Made by a program: the position numbers and the translations under genes
Part shown: positions 33,471 to 41,280 of the stretch, one piece after another
How positions within the stretch are numbered: the first letter of the stretch is position 1
Layout of the letters: the number at the start of each line of letters is the position of its first letter
Assembly (NCBI GenBank): GCA_030530685.1
Contig: JAUMUM010000007.1
Coordinates: 50,475 to 114,474, forward strand
Source: Actinomycetaceae bacterium
Lineage (GTDB): Bacteria; Actinomycetota; Actinomycetes; Actinomycetales; Actinomycetaceae
Length of the DNA: 64,000 bases
Reading direction: 5' to 3'
The notes under the pieces: generated by a model
Databases searched by the model: none
What the model saw: only the letters and a program-made list of their open reading frames with translations
What the model was told of the DNA's origin: nothing

Positions 33471-33514
33471 CTAATCCCCCTCTACCCTGACACCCCAGGG
33501 CAGAGGGGGATTAG
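33471..33514 (+). terminator. Late operon terminator
   Basis: A 19-base arm (33471-33489) pairs with 33496-33514 with a single A/C mismatch; the loop is 6 bases. The arm starts CTAATCCCCC and its partner ends GGGGGATTAG. It is the strongest hairpin in the prophage and closes the late operon. Confidence 0.85.
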
Positions 33515-33532
33515 TCGTATCAACAGGCCAGC

Positions 33533-33742
33533 CTACCGCTGGCCGTGTAGGTCGGTTCGCGCGCCCCGGCCGGGACGGTGCTTGTTCCACTCATCGATCG
33601 TCTCCGGCAGCCACCCCCGTACATCCCCGACGAGGGCATCGGGTTCCGGCGTCAGGCCCTTACGAACATACGAATGGAAAGAGGCAGGACGAATGCCAAG
33701 CCGGGCCGCGGCCTCGGTCGCCGACAGATAGCGGACGGTCAT
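33533..33742 (-). CDS. Small HTH (MerR/AlpA-like) protein, 69 aa
   Basis: ATG 33742 is used because it overlaps the stop of the upstream small gene. Residues ~5-50 read Y-L-S-A-T-E-A-A-A-R-L-G-I-R-P-A-S-F-H-S-Y-V-R-K-G-L, a HTH_17 fold, with a conserved G-W-L-P-E-T-I-D-E-W end. This is an excisionase/AlpA-like regulator, placed at the right prophage end in opposite orientation to the late genes, which would be next to the integrase in the circular form. Confidence 0.72.
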   Translation of the reverse strand: MTVRYLSATEAAARLGIRPASFHSYVRKGLTPEPDALVGDVRGWLPETIDEWNKHRPGRGARTDLHGQR

Positions 33743-33891
33743 GATGCCCGCATCTTCCTGGCCACCCTGACGGCCTCGGCCACACCGACGCACAAGATGC
33801 CAGCCCCACACAAGACGGCAGCAACCCCATCAAGGCGCGGAACAATCACCGCGGCCGCAACGGCCACCACACATGCAGATGTCGTACTCAT
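33739..33891 (-). CDS. Tiny two-TM protein, 50 aa
   Basis: The frame runs from ATG 33891 to TGA 33739-33741, which overlaps the next ATG. Two hydrophobic stretches (A-C-V-V-A-V-A-A-A-V-I-V and A-A-V-L-C-G-A-G-I-L-C-V-G-V-A) are separated by P-R-L-D-G; the end is basic (R-V-A-R-K-M-R). There is no strong ribosome site. The stop/start overlap with an HTH gene supports it as a real gene. Role unknown. Confidence 0.55.
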   Translation of the reverse strand: MSTTSACVVAVAAAVIVPRLDGVAAVLCGAGILCVGVAEAVRVARKMRAS

Positions 33892-33918
33892 AATCTTTGG
33901 TAGAATCTGGGTGGAGGG

Positions 33919-33943
33919 CCCACCCCCATGATGTGGGAGTGGG
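33919..33943 (-). terminator. Hairpin between the 36-aa and 50-aa genes
   Basis: CCCACCCCCA (33919-33928) and TGGGAGTGGG (33934-33943) form a 10-bp stem with one mismatch and a 5-base loop, 8 bases after the leftward stop at 33951. It probably uncouples the strongly promoted peptide gene from the next two genes. Confidence 0.6.
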
Positions 33944-33950
33944 CTGGACC

Positions 33951-34061
33951 TCAGTCCTTCTTCTCCTTGTCTCCCTTGCCGGACCGGAACATCTCGACGA
34001 GCTTGGCCGCTGCGAGAATCATCGTTCCGACTCCGGCAAGGAGGCTACCCAGTTCTCCCAT
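33951..34061 (-). CDS. 36-residue amphipathic peptide with lysine-rich tail
   Basis: ATG 34061 has a near-perfect ribosome site (AAAGGAGGTG) and lies behind a consensus promoter. The peptide begins M-G-E-L-G-S-L-L-A-G-V-G, continues as a hydrophobic helix to L-V-E-M-F, and ends S-G-K-G-D-K-E-K-K-D. This is the shape of membrane-active peptides (holin-like toxins, PSM-like or type I toxin peptides) but no family is recognised. It is the first gene of the leftward right-end cluster and is likely expressed in the lysogen. Confidence 0.72.
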   Translation of the reverse strand: MGELGSLLAGVGTMILAAAKLVEMFRSGKGDKEKKD

Positions 34062-34095
34062 GTCACCTCCTTTCCTGTTCCTGATGACACACATA

Positions 34096-34124
34096 ACTAT
34101 ACCTAGCGACACCAACTATGTCAA
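34096..34124 (-). promoter_or_regulatory. Near-consensus sigma-70-type promoter of the 36-aa peptide gene
   Basis: On the minus strand TTGACA (34124-34119), a 17-base spacer and TATAGT (34101-34096) match the housekeeping consensus at 11 of 12 positions. The ribosome site and ATG 34061 follow about 25-35 bases downstream. It is the best promoter in the window. Confidence 0.85.
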
Positions 34125-34499
34125 GTCGAAACAGTAAGTCACATGGGGTATTTTTAGGGGACTATCACATGTTAAACACTGATATGCCAACGATTCCGTA
34201 GAATCCCCCATCCTCCGCTCCCATGATCGGCGGGTCGTCAACATCGGCGGCCCGCCAGTCTTTTCTCCCGGAACCGCAAGGAAATCTCGCACGCCGCGAC
34301 CGACCCCGAAACCTCGCCGCGTAGTGCGGGCAGAACGGGACCACGCCTACGGATCTCGTGCATTGTGACGGACGCATCGCCAAAGACCGACCGGCCAAGC
34401 AGCAGTTTCCCGCGCTCACGAGGTCGACCAGCATCCACGATGCGGATGCTGACGAATCAGAAATACCGCGCCAATGCCAGTCGCACATAGGCTTAGCCC
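34125..34499. other. Intergenic region at the prophage right border; no supported gene
   Basis: This 375-base stretch is open on the minus strand in two frames, but neither gives a recognisable product, a good start or consistent codon use. It lies between the last phage-like gene and the DUF3800 gene and may contain the right attachment site. The left site is outside the window, so no core can be matched. Confidence 0.4.
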
Positions 34500-35213
34500 A
34501 TGCTAATCGCTTACGTCGATGAGTCATTCCCTCAAGGACAGGACTTCTACTTCATCGGCGCTGCCATTGCCGAGCAGGACGCGTGGAATGACCTAGAAGA
34601 CAAGTTCGCCAATCTGCGGTCAAAGTTCGCGACCCTCCATGGTTTACCCTCTGAGATCGAGTTTCACGGGCACGAGATCATGGGAGGCGCTCACGAATGG
34701 AAAGGCCTGCGTGGACGACACCGGGAAGCGTTCAGCGTCTACAACGAAGCTTTGAGAGCAGTCGCGTCTGCCGACGTCAGTTTTCTTTTCAAAGGCCTCG
34801 ACGTTGTTCGGTTGGCGAAACGGTACAGCGACCCGTTTCCCCCATACATGGTCACCATGACTTTCCTTCTCGAAAAGATCAATGAGCACGCTCGAACGCA
34901 GTCACCGGACGAATGCATCGTCGTTGCCGATATGAATAGCCTTCAGGACAAGTTTCAGAAGAACTTCGAAGACTACAAAACGCGGGGAACGTTCGGGTAC
35001 AAGAAAAGCAAGCTGGAAAGACTTTCATCACCACTCAACTTTGCCGACTCATCGACAGTAATCGGCCTGCAAGCCATCGACCTTGCCCTATACGTGTATC
35101 AGAGGTGCCACTGCGCACCTGAAAACGAGCACCCTAAAGCCCGCCGATCCAGGGAAAAACTGTGGGCCATCATTGAGCCGAACGTCACCTATCAGAACAT
35201 TTGGTACCCGTGA
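34500..35213 (+). CDS. DUF3800 family protein, 237 aa
   Basis: The N-terminus I-A-Y-V-D-E-S is the DUF3800 hallmark; E-I-E-F-H-G-H-E-I near 62, V-V-A-D-M-N near 142 and I-G-L-Q-A-I-D-L-A-L-Y near 192 are the other acidic positions of this RNase H-like fold. Members are frequent in prophages and genomic islands; a nuclease role is assumed but unproven. Base composition is visibly less GC-rich than the flanks, suggesting recent transfer. A clean terminator follows. Confidence 0.82.
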   Translation: MLIAYVDESFPQGQDFYFIGAAIAEQDAWNDLEDKFANLRSKFATLHGLPSEIEFHGHEIMGGAHEWKGLRGRHREAFSVYNEALRAVASADVSFLFKGLDVVRLAKRYSDPFPPYMVTMTFLLEKINEHARTQSPDECIVVADMNSLQDKFQKNFEDYKTRGTFGYKKSKLERLSSPLNFADSSTVIGLQAIDLALYVYQRCHCAPENEHPKARRSREKLWAIIEPNVTYQNIWYP

Positions 35214-35219
35214 CATAAC

Positions 35220-35241
35220 AGAAGCCCCTCGCGGGGCTTCT
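35220..35241 (+). terminator. Terminator of the DUF3800 gene
   Basis: AGAAGCCCC (35220-35228) and GGGGCTTCT (35233-35241) form a perfect 9-bp stem around TCGC, 6 bases after the stop codon. The short loop and position make an intrinsic terminator likely. Confidence 0.78.
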
Positions 35242-35504
35242 GGCTGGCAACGTTCGGAATACCCGCCCGTTGTATTTCCACTTTCTCACGCCACTTGACA
35301 TCCGTCAAGACCGCTCGGCATCGGGGCACTCACTCCAAGCGGTCACCGGTGTTACACGCCATGCTGGTCCCAGCTCACACGCGAGCCGCCCCACGTGACA
35401 CCCACACGGCCGGCCCACCCCGTCACGGCAAGCGGCAACCAACTCATCCCCAAACCGCCCTCCGCCCGGTCGCGCGAACCTACCTTTGGCCCTGTCGCGC
35501 AAGC

Positions 35505-35858
35505 CTATCCGCGACCAGCCCTCGCACACATCGCCTGGCACCCCAGCACCACCAGGCCACACACGCCGACCGCGAGGGACGCCGACCAAGCAAACCCGGT
35601 AGGACTCGCCACCTGCAGGGCCATGCCGAGCCCAACCAGACGCACGTCGAATCGAGCCGTGCCGATCACCGCCACAGCCGCTCCACACCCGGCTGCTGCC
35701 GCGAATGGGACAAGACCGGGCACAACCCCGTCGTAGAACACGGCGACCCACAGCCCGAATCCGGCGCTGGCGGTCGCGCATACGGCTCCCGCCCACTCCA
35801 GGACCGCGCTCGGAGCCCTGTTCTTCCTTCCACCATTGGCACGCACGATGATCACCAT
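35505..35858 (-). CDS. Polytopic membrane protein, 117 aa
   Basis: ATG 35858 overlaps the stop of the upstream secreted-protein gene, so the two form an operon. After a basic N-terminus (R-A-N-G-G-R-K-N-R), four hydrophobic stretches follow (e.g. V-V-P-G-L-V-P-F-A-A-A-A-G and V-G-V-C-G-L-V-V-L-G). The family is not recognised. Coupling to a secreted cysteine-rich protein suggests a shared envelope task. Confidence 0.6.
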   Translation of the reverse strand: MVIIVRANGGRKNRAPSAVLEWAGAVCATASAGFGLWVAVFYDGVVPGLVPFAAAAGCGAAVAVIGTARFDVRLVGLGMALQVASPTGFAWSASLAVGVCGLVVLGCQAMCARAGRG

Positions 35859-36619
35859 TCCGCTTTGCTATCAGCCTTGACACCCGTCGCTATGTGAGTT
35901 CCGGGGCACGACCCATTCTGCCAAAACGTGACCCTGTAGCCACCGTTGGGATAGGAGACGTGCGTGTTGCGCAGCTCGATTCCCTGCCAGCGCGATTTGA
36001 CGTTGCACCACACCCAGTCGGTGTGGAATTTCCCGCTCGATTGCGCCGACGCCGTCGCGCCCCAGTCACTGTCGAAGAGCACAATGTCGGGCCTGCCGGA
36101 GGCGTGATTCCACGGGACTCCCGTGTACGAACGCGCGGTCCATTTCACCATGCTCGTTTCGTGGCCATCCCAGCAGCGGTAGGTGTTCAAACGGTGTTTG
36201 GCGATGTCGACGTTGGCGACGTCCTGCACGGTTTGCGATGAATGGACCCAGTCGCATTGCTGGCCAGATGTCGGCGAGGCACGGCCGGAAGTCTGAACAG
36301 TGTGCGCCGGCGGCCGAGTGGGATCGCCGAGCGTGCCAGTGGGCTCCCGGAACGCATCCACTGCGCGAACGCTTTCCACGTGACACGCGTTCGAGATCTC
36401 GTACTCGACATTCGCATCGCCGTCGCTCTCGACGACGACAGACAACGCCTCGCAGTCGCCCTCACCGGAAATCGTCACGGTCGCATCGGCGGCGGGCTCG
36501 ACCACCGTTCGCGCTTCGCCAGGAACCTGCGGCGATGCCCTGCTCGGTCCTGCGCTCACGACCATTGCCAGTACCTGCAGCGCGACCAGGCATACCGCCC
36601 GCTTGCTCACGCGCCTCAT
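35852..36619 (-). CDS. Secreted cysteine-containing protein, 255 aa
   Basis: A Sec signal peptide is clear: M-R-R-V-S-K-R, a hydrophobic core (A-V-C-L-V-A-L-Q-V-L-A-M-V-V) and a cleavage region near S-R-A-S (~29). The mature part has six cysteines (in G-D-C-E, N-A-C-H, Q-Q-C-D, Y-R-C-W, V-W-C-N, G-S-C-P), suggesting three disulfides, and a Trp-rich C-terminal half (F-D-S-D-W-G, T-D-W-V-W). ATG 36619 follows GAGGTGGG. No family is recognised; it may be host or island cargo. Confidence 0.65.
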   Translation of the reverse strand: MRRVSKRAVCLVALQVLAMVVSAGPSRASPQVPGEARTVVEPAADATVTISGEGDCEALSVVVESDGDANVEYEISNACHVESVRAVDAFREPTGTLGDPTRPPAHTVQTSGRASPTSGQQCDWVHSSQTVQDVANVDIAKHRLNTYRCWDGHETSMVKWTARSYTGVPWNHASGRPDIVLFDSDWGATASAQSSGKFHTDWVWCNVKSRWQGIELRNTHVSYPNGGYRVTFWQNGSCPGTHIATGVKADSKAEW

Positions 36620-36951
36620 CCGCCCACCTCGCTCAAGCCGAAAACGATATGCACGGACACTACGTGTCCCAAGCGCCTAGCACTCTGGGAAAAGCGAAGA
36701 CGCGCGCTCAAGAAGATGAGCCCCTGTGGCGAGCGCCTGCGCAGGCACACATCACCTAAGCCCTACCCGTGCCGGCCTGACGGGCTTCGACGATCGCACG
36801 ATCAGCCTATCGGGCGCCTACTGCCGCTGAACCGCCGCAGGTTCGCGATGTCGTGCTTCACGAGATCGCGGACGCGCTCATCGGCCCCAGGCGCAATCAC
36901 AATGCCACGTGGCGGGCCAAGAGGCGGCGGATAACACACCGCCGCCCCTCA
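36620..36951. other. Intergenic region with a hairpin at the rocD end
   Basis: No gene is supported. GGCGGCGG (36923-36930) and CCGCCGCC (36939-36946) form an 8-bp stem just after the leftward aminotransferase stop and may be its terminator. The rest holds the promoter region of the leftward secreted-protein operon. Confidence 0.45.
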
Positions 36952-38151
36952 TCACGCGGCCAGCTTCTCGCGCGCCGACCGCAGAACGCCCTCCAGCACG
37001 TCCATCGCCCAGTGGAGCTCCTCGGGCGAGATCACCAGCGGCGGCGCCAGCCGAATCGTCGACCCGTGCGTGTCCTTGGCGAGCACGCCCTCGGCGGCCA
37101 GGCGCTTGCACAGATCCTTGCCTTCCAGGCCGAGTGACGGCTCGACGTCGATCCCTGCCCAGAGCCCGACGTGACGCGCCCCGGCAATGAGCCCCGCCTC
37201 GGCCAGCGAATCAAGCCGCTCGCCGAACACCTTGCCCAACTCGCGCGCCCTGAGCTGGAACTCGCCCGTCTTGAGAAGGCCGACAACCTCGAGCCCGATG
37301 CGGCAGGCAAGCGGGTTGCCGCCGAAGGTGGACCCGTGCGTGCCAGGCGTCATCAGGCCCAGCACGTCGGCGCGCCCAACCACCGCCGAAACCGGCATCA
37401 TGCCGCCGCCGAGCGCCTTGCCAAGCGTCGTCAGGTCGGCTCGCACCCCCACGCGCTGCTGGTCGAGCGTGTACCCGGTCCGGCCGAGCCCCGCCTGGAC
37501 CTCATCGACGATGAGGAGAATGTCGTGGGCATCAGCCAGTGCGCGCAGGCGCGGCAGGTAATCGTCCGGAGGGATGACGACCCCGGCCTCGCCCTGAATG
37601 GGCTCGACGAGGATCGCCGCGGTCGTGCCGTCGATGGCCGCGGCCACGGCGTCGGCGTCGCCAAAGGGGACCGCGCGGAAGCCCGGCGTGTACGGCCCAT
37701 AGTGGTCGCGGGCAACGGGGTCGGTCGAGAAGGAAACGATTGTGGAGGTCCTGCCGTGGAAGGACCCTTCCGCCACGATAATCGAGGCGGAGTCCTCCGC
37801 CAGTCCCTTGGCGAGGTAGCCCCAGCGACGGGCCGCCTTGATGGCCGTCTCAACGGCTTCGGCTCCCGTGTTCATGGGCAGCATCATTTCCGTGCCGGTC
37901 AGCTCCGTCAGCGCCTCGGCGAACGGGGACAGAAGGTCGTGGTCGAACGCGCGTGACACCAGAGTCAGCTTCGCGACCTGGTCCTGCATGGCCTCGACCA
38001 GGCTCGGGTTGCAGTGACCGAAATTGACCGCGGAGTAGCCGGCAAGGCAGTCAAGGTAACGGCGCCCATGGGCATCCGTCAACCATACGCCTTCACCGGA
38101 ATGTAAAGAAACGTCCAGAGGCGCATAATTTGGTGCTAGTGCTGATGTCAT
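36952..38151 (-). CDS. rocD: Ornithine aminotransferase (class III PLP), 399 aa
   Basis: PLP-dependent conversion of ornithine and 2-oxoglutarate to glutamate semialdehyde and glutamate in arginine/proline metabolism. The chain shows Y-L-D-C-L-A-G-Y-S-A-V-N-F-G-H, N-T-G-A-E-A-V-E-T, F-H-G-R-T, D-E-V-Q-A-G-L-G-R-T-G and the PLP lysine at ~245 in T-L-G-K-A-L-G-G-G; H-G-S-T-F-G-G-N-P closes the site. The frame is open to 38232, but ATG 38151 (M-T-S-A-L-A-P-N-Y) gives the family length. The start lacks a strong ribosome site. Confidence 0.88.
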   Translation of the reverse strand: MTSALAPNYAPLDVSLHSGEGVWLTDAHGRRYLDCLAGYSAVNFGHCNPSLVEAMQDQVAKLTLVSRAFDHDLLSPFAEALTELTGTEMMLPMNTGAEAVETAIKAARRWGYLAKGLAEDSASIIVAEGSFHGRTSTIVSFSTDPVARDHYGPYTPGFRAVPFGDADAVAAAIDGTTAAILVEPIQGEAGVVIPPDDYLPRLRALADAHDILLIVDEVQAGLGRTGYTLDQQRVGVRADLTTLGKALGGGMMPVSAVVGRADVLGLMTPGTHGSTFGGNPLACRIGLEVVGLLKTGEFQLRARELGKVFGERLDSLAEAGLIAGARHVGLWAGIDVEPSLGLEGKDLCKRLAAEGVLAKDTHGSTIRLAPPLVISPEELHWAMDVLEGVLRSAREKLAA

Positions 38152-38890
38152 AATGGAAATTCTAAAGGCCGACGTAGGTTTTGCAAAACCCCGTTTCGCG
38201 GGCGATTCAGGCGCATATGCGCATGCATTCATACCTATTCAGAGCCGACATTGACAACCCCTCTCCCTCGATAGCGCCTTGTCCGCGCGTGTGCTGGCAT
38301 GGAACCAACGGACCAAGAGTAAAGGGGCTGGAATCAATGTATAGGTAAACGTGGGTAAATCTTTAAGGTGCCATGAATAACGGAGTGAGTCTCGAATCGT
38401 GAGGTCGTGCGGTGCCGATCGCGGCCGGTTCGGCACCGGGCAGCGCCTTCCAAACACGCGGCCGCGGCCGCCCACCGCCGCGGTTCGCGACGTGCCGTCA
38501 CCCGGCCGCGCCCGGACTACCGTGTCCGCGCCCCCTGTCTCGACACCTGCCCGCCCTCGTCTCGGCACCCTCCACGCTCGCCCGATCACGCGCGGGCCGT
38601 CGGCCGACTTCCCAGGGATTTGGTAAAGAACCGGCCGGCTCCCCGCCCGGCCGACGGCGCGCGGTTGGCTCTTTGCGAGAGTGAGCCGCTCGCGGGAACG
38701 GGCAGCCGGGCAGCCTCGTCCGCGGCGCATCATTAGCCAGCAGATTTGAAGGCCTCAGCCCTGCCTACTCGCGGCCCCGGGAACCACCGGCGTCACCGTC
38801 ATCGACGAAGCTGGCTAAGCCACGCCCGCTCGCGGCACCAGATCATCCGCCAGCTGGCCCGCGCCGGCTGGGGCACTCAGCCCTGCCCGC
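38152..38890. other. Long intergenic region, no supported gene
   Basis: Several GC-rich frames are open on both strands (for example around 38,240-38,730) but none has a recognisable domain or normal amino-acid use. The stretch lies between rocD and a decayed gene and may itself be degraded sequence. Near 38,250-38,350 base composition drops to a more AT-rich level, which could carry the rocD promoter. Confidence 0.4.
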
Positions 38891-39430
38891 TCATGACCCC
38901 GGGGCACGGAGCGGAAAGGTGAGAACGCCGTCGGGCAGACGCATGTCGGGCCGTCGGCGGTGACGACGGCGGTGAGTCACGGGAGGCGGCGTTCGAGCGG
39001 TGTCGATGTCGGCGACGAATGCTGCCAGCGATGCCCGGGCGCCGGGAATCTGCCGCCGCCCGAGTTTGACTTCGAAGGCCGCCCAGCGCCCTTCGGCGAG
39101 CTCGACGATGGCGTCGGCCTGCCGGCCGGCCTTGTCGCGATAGTGATGCACGGTGCCACCGAGCAGCTCGGCGAAAACGTTGGACTACCTGCGATTCGAA
39201 CCGCAACCCCGCGGCCTGGACGTCTTGCATGAGGCGGTCCACCAACGTCGACGTGACCGCGGCCGCCAGGGCGGGATCGACGAAATGCAGCCTGGATGAG
39301 CGGCGCACGGCGTAGCGCGATCGCCCATGCCGTCTGCTCCTCCACTATGAAGAGCCGCTTGAGGGCGCCCATGCAGGCAACGGCGCTCTCCGCCGTCATC
39401 GAGCGCGGCGTCGGCCGCCCGGTAGGATCG
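38891..39430 (-). pseudogene. Remnant of a DUF4143 (AAA_14) ATPase, C-terminal part only
   Basis: Three minus-strand frames together read as the C-terminus of a DUF4143 ATPase. One gives A-L-K-R-L-F-I-V-E-E-Q-T-A-W-A-I-A-L-R, the next (from ~39305) S-S-R-L-H-F-V-D-P-A-L-A-A-A-V, and the third (from ~39180) V-F-A-E-L-L-G-G-T, H-H-Y-R-D-K-A-G-R-Q-A-D-A-I-V and A-F-E-V-K-L-G. At least two frameshifts and the loss of the N-terminal ATPase half make it non-functional. The K+ channel gene starts where the missing part would be. Confidence 0.8.
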
Positions 39431-39434
39431 GGCC

Positions 39435-40484
39435 GTGAGCCGATCAGAGACAAGCCGAGCAAATGGCCAAAGCCGCGCGGCAGGTAGCGTAGGCGACGGG
39501 CTCCGGGCGGACCCGCAGGAAGCTCGGAAAGACGCGCCAGTACCCCGGCTTTCTGCGTCGAACGCGAGGCCGCCGGACGAACGGGATTCTTCGCCGAACA
39601 CCGGGGAGCCGCCGTCTTGCTCGCGCCTCGAACGCTGGGAGCGGGCCACCGAATGGCCGCTGACCCTCGCCGCGCTCGTCTTCCTCGCCGTCTACTCGGC
39701 CATTGTCATCTCCGAACTCGAAGGACGCGACCGCCAAGTCGCCGACGCCGTCCTCAACATCGTCTGGGCGACATTCGCCATCGACTACTGCGTGCGCCTG
39801 GCCTTGGCAAGCGATCGCTGGCGCTGGTTCGTGCGCCATCTGGTTGATCTTGCCGTCGTCGTGCTCCCAGCATTTAGGCCTCTACGACTGCTTCGCTTGT
39901 ACACCGCGCTCAACGTCGTTCAACGCACAACGGCGATGGCGCTGCGCGGCAGCATCGTGACCTACACGGTGGGCTCGGCCATCATGGTCACGTACGTCGG
40001 CGCCCTGGCGACCTTCGATGCCGAAAGACACGCCGCCAACGCCACGATCACCAGCTTCCCCAGGGCACTGTGGTGGGCCTTCGTGACCATCACGACGGTC
40101 GGCTACGGCGATCATGCGCCGGTCACCCCCATCGGGCGCGCCGTCGCAACCGTGCTCATGATCGGCGGGATCACCATTATCGGGATCGTATCGGCAACCT
40201 TCGCCTCGTGGATCATTGGCCGCGTTGCCGAAGAGAATAGCGAGCATGAGGCCGCCACGCGCCATCAGGTTGAGTGCATCGAACGCGAGGTTGCCCAGCT
40301 TCGCAATGAGATACACGCGATGCTCGCCACGATCGCGACCGTCTCTGACACGACGCCGTCACACCCGCCCGTTGACGGCCGCCAACCGACGGCGCCCCAT
40401 AGCCAAACCCCGGGCGGGCACGACCATATTGGCAAGCCACTATCTCGCGGCCGGACCACCCCGGATGCGCAACACGGCCAGTGA
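39435..40484 (+). CDS. Voltage-gated-type potassium channel, 349 aa
   Basis: The selectivity filter T-T-V-G-Y-G-D is at ~219-225, between a pore helix (A-L-W-W-A-F-V-T-I) and the last TM. Four to six TM helices precede it; one carries an S4-like R-P-L-R-L-L-R-L-Y. A helical cytosolic C-terminus (E-V-A-Q-L-R-N-E-I-H) probably tetramerises. The first ~65 residues are polar and disordered, so GTG 39435 may be too early; later in-frame starts are possible. Confidence 0.85.
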   Translation: MSRSETSRANGQSRAAGSVGDGLRADPQEARKDAPVPRLSASNARPPDERDSSPNTGEPPSCSRLERWERATEWPLTLAALVFLAVYSAIVISELEGRDRQVADAVLNIVWATFAIDYCVRLALASDRWRWFVRHLVDLAVVVLPAFRPLRLLRLYTALNVVQRTTAMALRGSIVTYTVGSAIMVTYVGALATFDAERHAANATITSFPRALWWAFVTITTVGYGDHAPVTPIGRAVATVLMIGGITIIGIVSATFASWIIGRVAEENSEHEAATRHQVECIEREVAQLRNEIHAMLATIATVSDTTPSHPPVDGRQPTAPHSQTPGGHDHIGKPLSRGRTTPDAQHGQ

Positions 40485-40515
40485 CCCAGTCCCCAAGACC
40501 GCCCTAAAGTAATCC

Positions 40516-41178
40516 ATGCATACCGCCGCCCGCTGGGTTACGGTAGACCATGTGAACGAGGGAAATTCTGCACGCGCCGACTACCGCCGCAAGATCCAGC
40601 AGCGCCAAACCGTGCTCTTCGGCTCCATAGCTGCGGTGCTGTCCGTGATCATGATCCTTTCCATGCTCGTCTGGAGTGGCATCGTCCCCTTCCCCCTCAT
40701 GCGCGAGTTCTCCAAAGCGCCCGATCCTGACAGGGTCGTCACCCCCTGCATCGCCAATAATTCGACGCCCACGGATCTGCCAGCGATCACCGCGAATGTC
40801 TACAACAGCACGACGCGCGTTGGCCTTGCGGGCACCGTGTCCGAGGATCTTTCAGCAAAGGGCATCGCCGTGGCCACCGCCGACAACTGGGAGAGCGATA
40901 GGCGCGTCAAGGAATCCGCCCGCATCGTCACCGGACCTCGGGGGATTAACGCCGCCTACACGATTGCGCAGTACTTTCCCGAGTCCGTCATCCAGTATGA
41001 CGAAACGATCAATGACGAGGTCATCTCCATCGTTCTGGGCGAGAAATACGGTAAGCCGAGTGACAGTGACGGCGGCGTCGGCGAGGTTCGCACCATTGAG
41101 GAGGTCGCGGCCAACAATCCCGAGGGCAAGTTGACGTCCGCCAAAGGCTGCGTCAACGTGTCCAACGTCGGAAGCTGA
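40516..41178 (+). CDS. Membrane-anchored LytR_C-domain protein, 220 aa
   Basis: One TM helix lies at ~34-56 (L-F-G-S-I-A-A-V-L-S-V-I-M-I-L). The extracytoplasmic part has the LytR_C pattern A-N-V-Y-N-S-T-T-R-V-G-L-A, then Y-T-I-A-Q-Y-F-P-E-S-V-I-Q-Y-D and V-S-I-V-L-G-type end (V-I-S-I-V-L-G-E-K-Y). Such proteins attend cell-wall polymer ligases. GTG 40552, 7 bases after a TACGGT box (40539-40544), could be a leaderless start and would shorten the protein by 12 residues. Confidence 0.8.
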   Translation: MHTAARWVTVDHVNEGNSARADYRRKIQQRQTVLFGSIAAVLSVIMILSMLVWSGIVPFPLMREFSKAPDPDRVVTPCIANNSTPTDLPAITANVYNSTTRVGLAGTVSEDLSAKGIAVATADNWESDRRVKESARIVTGPRGINAAYTIAQYFPESVIQYDETINDEVISIVLGEKYGKPSDSDGGVGEVRTIEEVAANNPEGKLTSAKGCVNVSNVGS

Positions 41179-41280
41179 GTTTCCGCGGCCGGCAACTGAC
41201 AGTTCGAGGCCGTTGCCTTTTGGCTTATGGATTCTCCGTGCCTGGCCGATAGCGCCTAAGTATCAAGGACGGCGCATCGT

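Noticed and set aside
34165..34527. Minus-strand open frame before the DUF3800 gene
   Set aside because: It overlaps the DUF3800 start, its ribosome site abuts the ATG, and the composition (Arg, Cys, Trp rich) looks like a non-coding frame. A competing frame at 34238-34438 is equally unconvincing.
35295..35897. Plus-strand 200-codon frame opposite the four-TM gene
   Set aside because: The product is a His/Arg/Pro/Thr chain without a fold. The minus strand gives a coherent membrane protein with stop-start overlap to its neighbour.
38239..38733. Minus-strand 164-codon frame between rocD and the DUF4143 remnant
   Set aside because: Arg/Gly/Pro-rich product without a motif; overlapping frames on the other strand are just as long, as expected for very GC-rich DNA.
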